Of a stretch of DNA of 64,000 nt, positions 47,701 through 53,700 are shown piece by piece (the first letter of the stretch is position 1; the number at the start of each line of letters is the position of its first letter). Under the pieces are notes generated by a model. That model was not told the origin of the DNA. It saw only the letters and a program-made list of their open reading frames with translations, and ran no database searches. The translations under genes and the position numbers were made by a program. The stretch spans positions 13,850,001 through 13,914,000 of the forward strand of contig CM076954.1 in assembly GCA_039566865.1 (NCBI GenBank). Reading direction: 5' to 3'. This DNA is from Aurelia coerulea (lineage: Eukaryota; Cnidaria; Scyphozoa; Semaeostomeae; Ulmaridae).

Positions 47701-50700
47701 ATGAAGCAATTGGAAACTTCTCTTGTAAACTGATTGGCATAATGGGCGACGAAACTAGCAATTAGCAGCACTCAGACTTCATAACCTTAAATCTAAATCG
47801 GAAGAAACTTTGCTTTGGTTTCATTGCAGATTTCCTCTCTGGAGACAGGACTTCTGAAAAATCAAAGCATATTTCAAAAATTTCAAACTGCAAGGTGCCG
47901 AGCGAACGAAAAAGAAGGAAGGAATGTAAATAGAATCATGAAATTTGCAATACTTGAAAGAATCAACTAGAGATTGCACAAACCATCTCGTCGGGTTTCA
48001 ATGCAAATGAACTGAAACTTCAGTGAAGGTCACATCATGATCATACTTTCCACTGCGAAGGAGAGCCAAGGGGGATCTTTACAAGATCCTCATAGGCTCT
48101 CCTTTGCAGTGGAAAGTAAAGTCTGCACGCAGGCTAGTAATGAACAGAAAGCGTTTGCATTGCGTGGAGCGAAAATCTGGACTGATCTCAGCTGCGAGGC
48201 CAAACAAGCTCCCTCTTTATTCTCTTTTAAGAAAAAGATAAAGGATTAATTGTAAATTAATTGTAATTAGTTGTAAATAAATTTTTTATGATGAGGATGG
48301 TGACAGGTAAAATGTACCACGGTACTAGACTTATGACATTTTGTCCCTTGTTTCCCTGCGTTCTTTGATTTGCAGATATCACTTGCTCAGTAGGGACTCA
48401 TTTCATTACTCTTATTGTAGCCACTTTAGGCCAATATGGTGTGGATCCGTATTGACCAATCAAATTGCTAGAATTTAGTTTTCAACCAATAAGGAGGCGC
48501 TATTTAGACTGTTGTTGCTGTTGCTGCGTACAAAAACGGTTGATTCGGGAAAGAGTTCTCGTAGCTGCGATAGATCTATTTTGTTTCTACAGAGGAAGAT
48601 TACTGCTTGAAAGGTATGTATTTTACGATGAGTAGGTTCGTAAAACATTGTTCTTTGTACTACAAGTTTGCTTTTCAATGTTGAAGATCTTTAAACCAGA
48701 AATTGAAGCGATTTTGTTGTGTGTACGAGAACTCCCGCTTATTTAGGCCATTTTGACACAGGGGGCCCACTTTATAAGAGTAATGAAATGAGTCCCTTAT
48801 TGAGCAAGTCTGCAAATCAAAGAACGCAGGGAAACAAGGGACGAAATGTCATAAGTCTACCACGGTACCACAGGGGCAGTACCAGCTACCGAAACGTCCG
48901 GTACCTAGTTAGTACCATGAAGGTCAGTGCCAGGGACCATCGGAGCATGAAAACAGTAGCACTTTACAAAGAAAATTACGGAAAAATACTGGAAAAAAGT
49001 CGGAATGAAAAAATTGATAATTTCCGGGTTCCAAGTCCTCGAAAAATGGCCTAGGTACCACAGTACTTCCTACCAGTACCCAGTACCAAAGGTATCAGTA
49101 CCAGGTACCGTAGGGGCATACCCAGTACCATTAATACCCCCTGTCACCATACTTTATGATTGTAGTTAATTTCCTTTTCTCGTTATTAGTTTTAGTAGAT
49201 TTTTAATTTGTAGAGGTTTTGGCACGGCCCCCTGAAAATAAGTCATACTGACTGACGGGGCTAGGGTGTCGGCGGTGGTAATCGGACGGCGGTGGTAATC
49301 GGACACTTGCGAAAACCTACACAAAAGTACGTTACAAATGAAATCCATCAAAGAGGGTATTTCTTGGTACTGAAAGCTAACATTATAGATACTAAACAAA
49401 TTTACGAAAAGCCTTCATGAATGTAAAACACGCTAAAGAAGTTACTTTCGTTGTGCTTGGCTGCGATTATCACATCCCTGATTCAAAACTCTGAATCCAT
49501 TCCAGATAGAAGCAAAATTCTTAAAAAATCACTTAAATTGGGTGTCTAGCATGTAAATAACGCATAGCATTATGCCAAAGTCTTAAAACAGTTTCATCGA
49601 AAGGAGGACAGCAGATGTCATATCGAATGGTCATAAAAGTTTACGGCGGTGGTTTTCGGACACCAAGTAAATCAGTCGTTTGGGAGCATGAACAAAGGTC
49701 GGATGTGAATGTTTTTTGGATTTTGACATTGCATTCATAAATATCTAGACATACATTAATCGAAAATAGTAATGAGATCAAAACAACATTTTGCGAACGC
49801 ATCTCCTAGCTTTTAGTGTGTTTTGTGTGTACCGAGAGCGCTCTGGAATGCCATTACGAGAACCAACATAAAAAGGATAGGAAAAAAAAAGAAAAATGAA
49901 GCAAAAGAGTTGATAGACGGAATACTTGCCAAGTATAAACAGAAAAATAATTTTCTTGGCACATTCTGCATTGTGCAACTCACTGTCCGAAAACCACGGC
50001 CACTGTCCGAAAACCACCGCCAAGATCAGTCTCAAAAAATCGTTGTCAAGAAAAAGCAGGCAAAGTAAAAAACCAAAACATTTCGGGAAAATATGTCCAA
50101 ATACCTGTCCATTCACCTGGTATTTTCCGTTCTTATCTTTGATTAAAGTTTCTTATGAAAATATTTAATTTTCCTTAAGTGTCCGATTACCACCGCTGGC
50201 ACCCTCCCGTGGATAAATATTTTTAAAATGGAAAAAAAGGAAAATTATGTGTAACATTTATAGCTATTGCTGTCTTTAAGACAAAGCTGCTTTCCAAAAT
50301 TCACCCCCTCCCAAAATCTGTCTTTCGGATACATGACCCAACAGAATTATAATTTTATGGTTGGTCTCAGTAAATTAACTTTTCATAAATTCAAACACAA
50401 TTTCAGGTGCCAGATCAACGGCGGCATTTAGGATACGAAACACTTTTTGTTGCTCTGCCCTTCTTTTGAAGTACTACGTAGAGATCTTCTCACTGCAGGG
50501 TCTGCTTTATTACGACCATTTGGAAATAGCGATCTTTCGAACGAGTTTTTACTGCAGATTTTCTTGCGTGGTGATTATAGTCGATAAATGACCTTGCTCC
50601 AGATTACCTGTCAGAAATATTCATTAAAAATTCGACATGCAGTATGAAAAATTTGAGAAACACCGCAACTGATCTTCAAGTCCCACGGATGAAAACAAGT

Positions 50701-53700
50701 AATGATCAGCGAGCATTCTCATATCGTGGTGCTGCTGGAGTGTGGAACATCTTTGATTATGAAGTCAAGCAGGCATCCTCTTTCAAAGCATTTAAAGGCG
50801 CTTTGAAATAGTTTTCTTTTTACTTCTTTATCGTTTATTTATTTACCTATTTACTTATCATAACTAAATTAGGGTTTTACAGTATTTTACTTAGTATTTA
50901 TTCCAACCTAATTTGTAAGATTTTATGCACAGCCCCCTGAAAAGCAGTCTATTGTACCTTTTGATTGACGTAGTTACCGTGGGTAAAGAATAGACGATTA
51001 CTCTAAAGATGGCGGCGAGGACTTTTTACCAAAATGCACTGTGTTCTTCAATCGAATTCCTATAGAATCGTTAAAGATTCGTTTTTCGAACGCAATGCAT
51101 CTTGGTGAATGAATTTTCACGAGAATGAAAAAATGAAATGAATGAATTTTCACGAGAGCTATAACATAGGAGGTTGCTGTTTCATTTCATCCATGGAGCG
51201 TTTTCGCTGTAAAATAGTAAGACAAATTGCCGACCGCTCGCTTCAGTCATCAGGCAAATTTGGTCTCCTGAAGGTTATAGCTCCGTCATTTTAATTTAAT
51301 ATCTAAAGAGCAACATCATGCATAAGTTTGGCGAGAATCTTTTGCCACTTTATTGACATCTTCAGGGAAACGGGGCACAATTTTTTGGGACACCCTGTAT
51401 AAAAAAGCATTTATGTAACATTTTATGTTGTTTAGCATTTTTATGTAATTGCATGGGGTAGTCATAGTCCTTTGCTCCTCATGGTAGGTGTTGTGGCGCA
51501 GTGGTGTAATCCTCTGACATTGCAGCCAGAACAGTCATGTGGACCGGGTTCGATCCCAGGTAGAGCCCCATCACTTCAGCGTCATGACAAGGGGTCGCGG
51601 ACTCGATTAGGCCTATTTCCATGAATCACTTGAACCCTTCACTTGTATGGGAATTTCATGAAAAGAAACCAATAGCATACAATTTAAAAATACAAAACCT
51701 GTGCAAGCTGCCAACAATTAAGACATTTGGCTTGGGACTCGAATCACTGTCTTTTCGAGGTAGCTTCCTTGGAATACTCTTGATGACAGAATCAAACAAG
51801 AACCAACACTGTCGCGTTTCAAAAAGAGGATCAAAGAATGGACTCCAGATAGATGCACCTGTAAAATATGTCGCTAAAAAATATTTTTTTTTTCTACTTT
51901 GTATATATTATGTTTGTAAATAGTTGGTTTGAATTAGTATTATTTTTATACTACTGTAAATACCAACTTTAAATATTGATATTGATATTCTACTTCTGCG
52001 ATCCCAGCGCTTGGCACTAAAAACCACAACTTCATCTTCACCTTCTTCATGGTATCCTCCTTGTAAGTATTGTAAAGTAGCTTGTGGCTTGAGTAATCCG
52101 CAATGGGTATTGTAATATTTTTAATGGAATATTGATAAAAAAAGTCGTACCTCATTCAAAGTAGCACACTCATTAAAACCAACAGCATGTCTCTTCGCGG
52201 CTCTCCTTTCTCTTGCATGCGGAACGCCGCGGAACTTATCTATTCAAACTTCTATCCGCTAACACGAGCATAAGAGCCACATTGATCGTTGACATATTTT
52301 ATTCGATAGGTTGGTTTGGCAGTTGGTGATATTGAAGCCATTCGAAAAACAGCTTACATTCGAATGTTACAACAGCAAGTTGAAATCCTTCATGATATGG
52401 AAATGAGCTATCCAAATTTCATTCAACGCCGGGGCTTCTGCAAAAAGAGCGTGGTATATCCAAACAGGAAACCATCGTAAGTTTTCTGTAATTTTTCATT
52501 TCATTATGTCTTGACTCAAAATTATGACCAGGACTCATGTTTTTCTGTGTCTTGCAATAAAATTTTACCATGCTCATTATGAGCTACATTACTTACAAAA
52601 TTACTCTACAATGCTACTAGGACAGTCCCCGAGGAGCAAGAAGGCTGTTACTACTGGGTGTCCCAAAAAAGTACACAGATTTAGTGACTCCAGCGCTGTT
52701 AATTTAGTTTTAATCAATGGCTAATCACTCTGAAAATGTTCCTCGATAGTTAACTTGAACATAGATACATCGTTTGTTGGTATTGGTGTTTTGAGAGCAG
52801 AAAAATCAATCTTGAAAGCTCAAATTTGCGTCCACCTGGAAACCAGGGCTTTAGCCTTTTGGCCTAAGCAAGTTCCTGAAGCACATCAAAATTAAGAACT
52901 GAAATTAATGGAAAATTAAGAAATTGCCCAATTTGTCACTGGGGGGGGGGGGGTGACTTCTGGGAAACAGAATAACACAAGATCTAATATTTTCAAATTT
53001 TATCGAGGCTATCGTTGATTTATACGCCGTGCCTTCAGAATTTGCTTTTGTCAAAAGGTTAAAGATGTGGTTTGCAGGAGGAGGCAAATTTGAGCTTTCA
53101 AGATTAGCATGTCTGCTCTCAAAACACCAATACCAACAAACGAAGTACCAATGTTCAAGTTAACTATCGAGAAACATTTTTAGAGTGATTAGACATTGAT
53201 TAAAGCTAAACTCACATCGCTGGAGTTAACCAAATCCGTATACATTTTTTTGGGACACCCGGTAAAAAAAGTTACAAAATTGGATGGCTTATGATGAGAT
53301 GGGGATAAAGGACTTGAGGAATTCACTTGAATCGACCATTTTCATGGATAAAATGTAGCGTAAGCTCAAGAGTTTGCAGTACGGTGAATTGAGAAAATCT
53401 TTATCGCCAAACAATAAAAGTTGTAATGAAGCTTCATTTGCAAAATTGACTTATCAAAGTAGTCGTGCTGATGCATATATTCCAGCGAGGATGTCTTATC
53501 TTTTTACATCAAAGGGATGGCAGAGCAACAAGAAGTGTTCTGTATCTTCAATACCATCGTTTGTCGGACACATAGGATTTGTGGTATCTTTAAAATTGTG
53601 TTTAAATTTGTGAAGATGAAATGACTCCTTTAGGGCGTAGTAAAGTGTGGTAAGGTCGTTTCCAAACTAATAGCAAACAAAAGATCAATTCAAGATTCAG

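Larger units (their letters stand above)
48138..50240 (+). pseudogene. CR1-like LINE 3' end holding nested TIR elements
   Basis: NEQKAFALRGAKIWTDLS to SLFSFKKKIKD and stop at 48249, then a 3' UTR split in three: 48250-48292, 49153-49263 (ends CCCCCTGAAAATAAGTC then ACTGACGGGGCTA) and 50205-50240 (CCCGTGGATAAATA). The pieces join into one LINE tail, resembling that at 50930-50997. Confidence 0.78.

Noticed and set aside
51494..51557. Possible functional tRNA gene
   Set aside because: A and B boxes are present, but the acceptor and other arms do not pair and it sits at the head of a TSD-flanked SINE.
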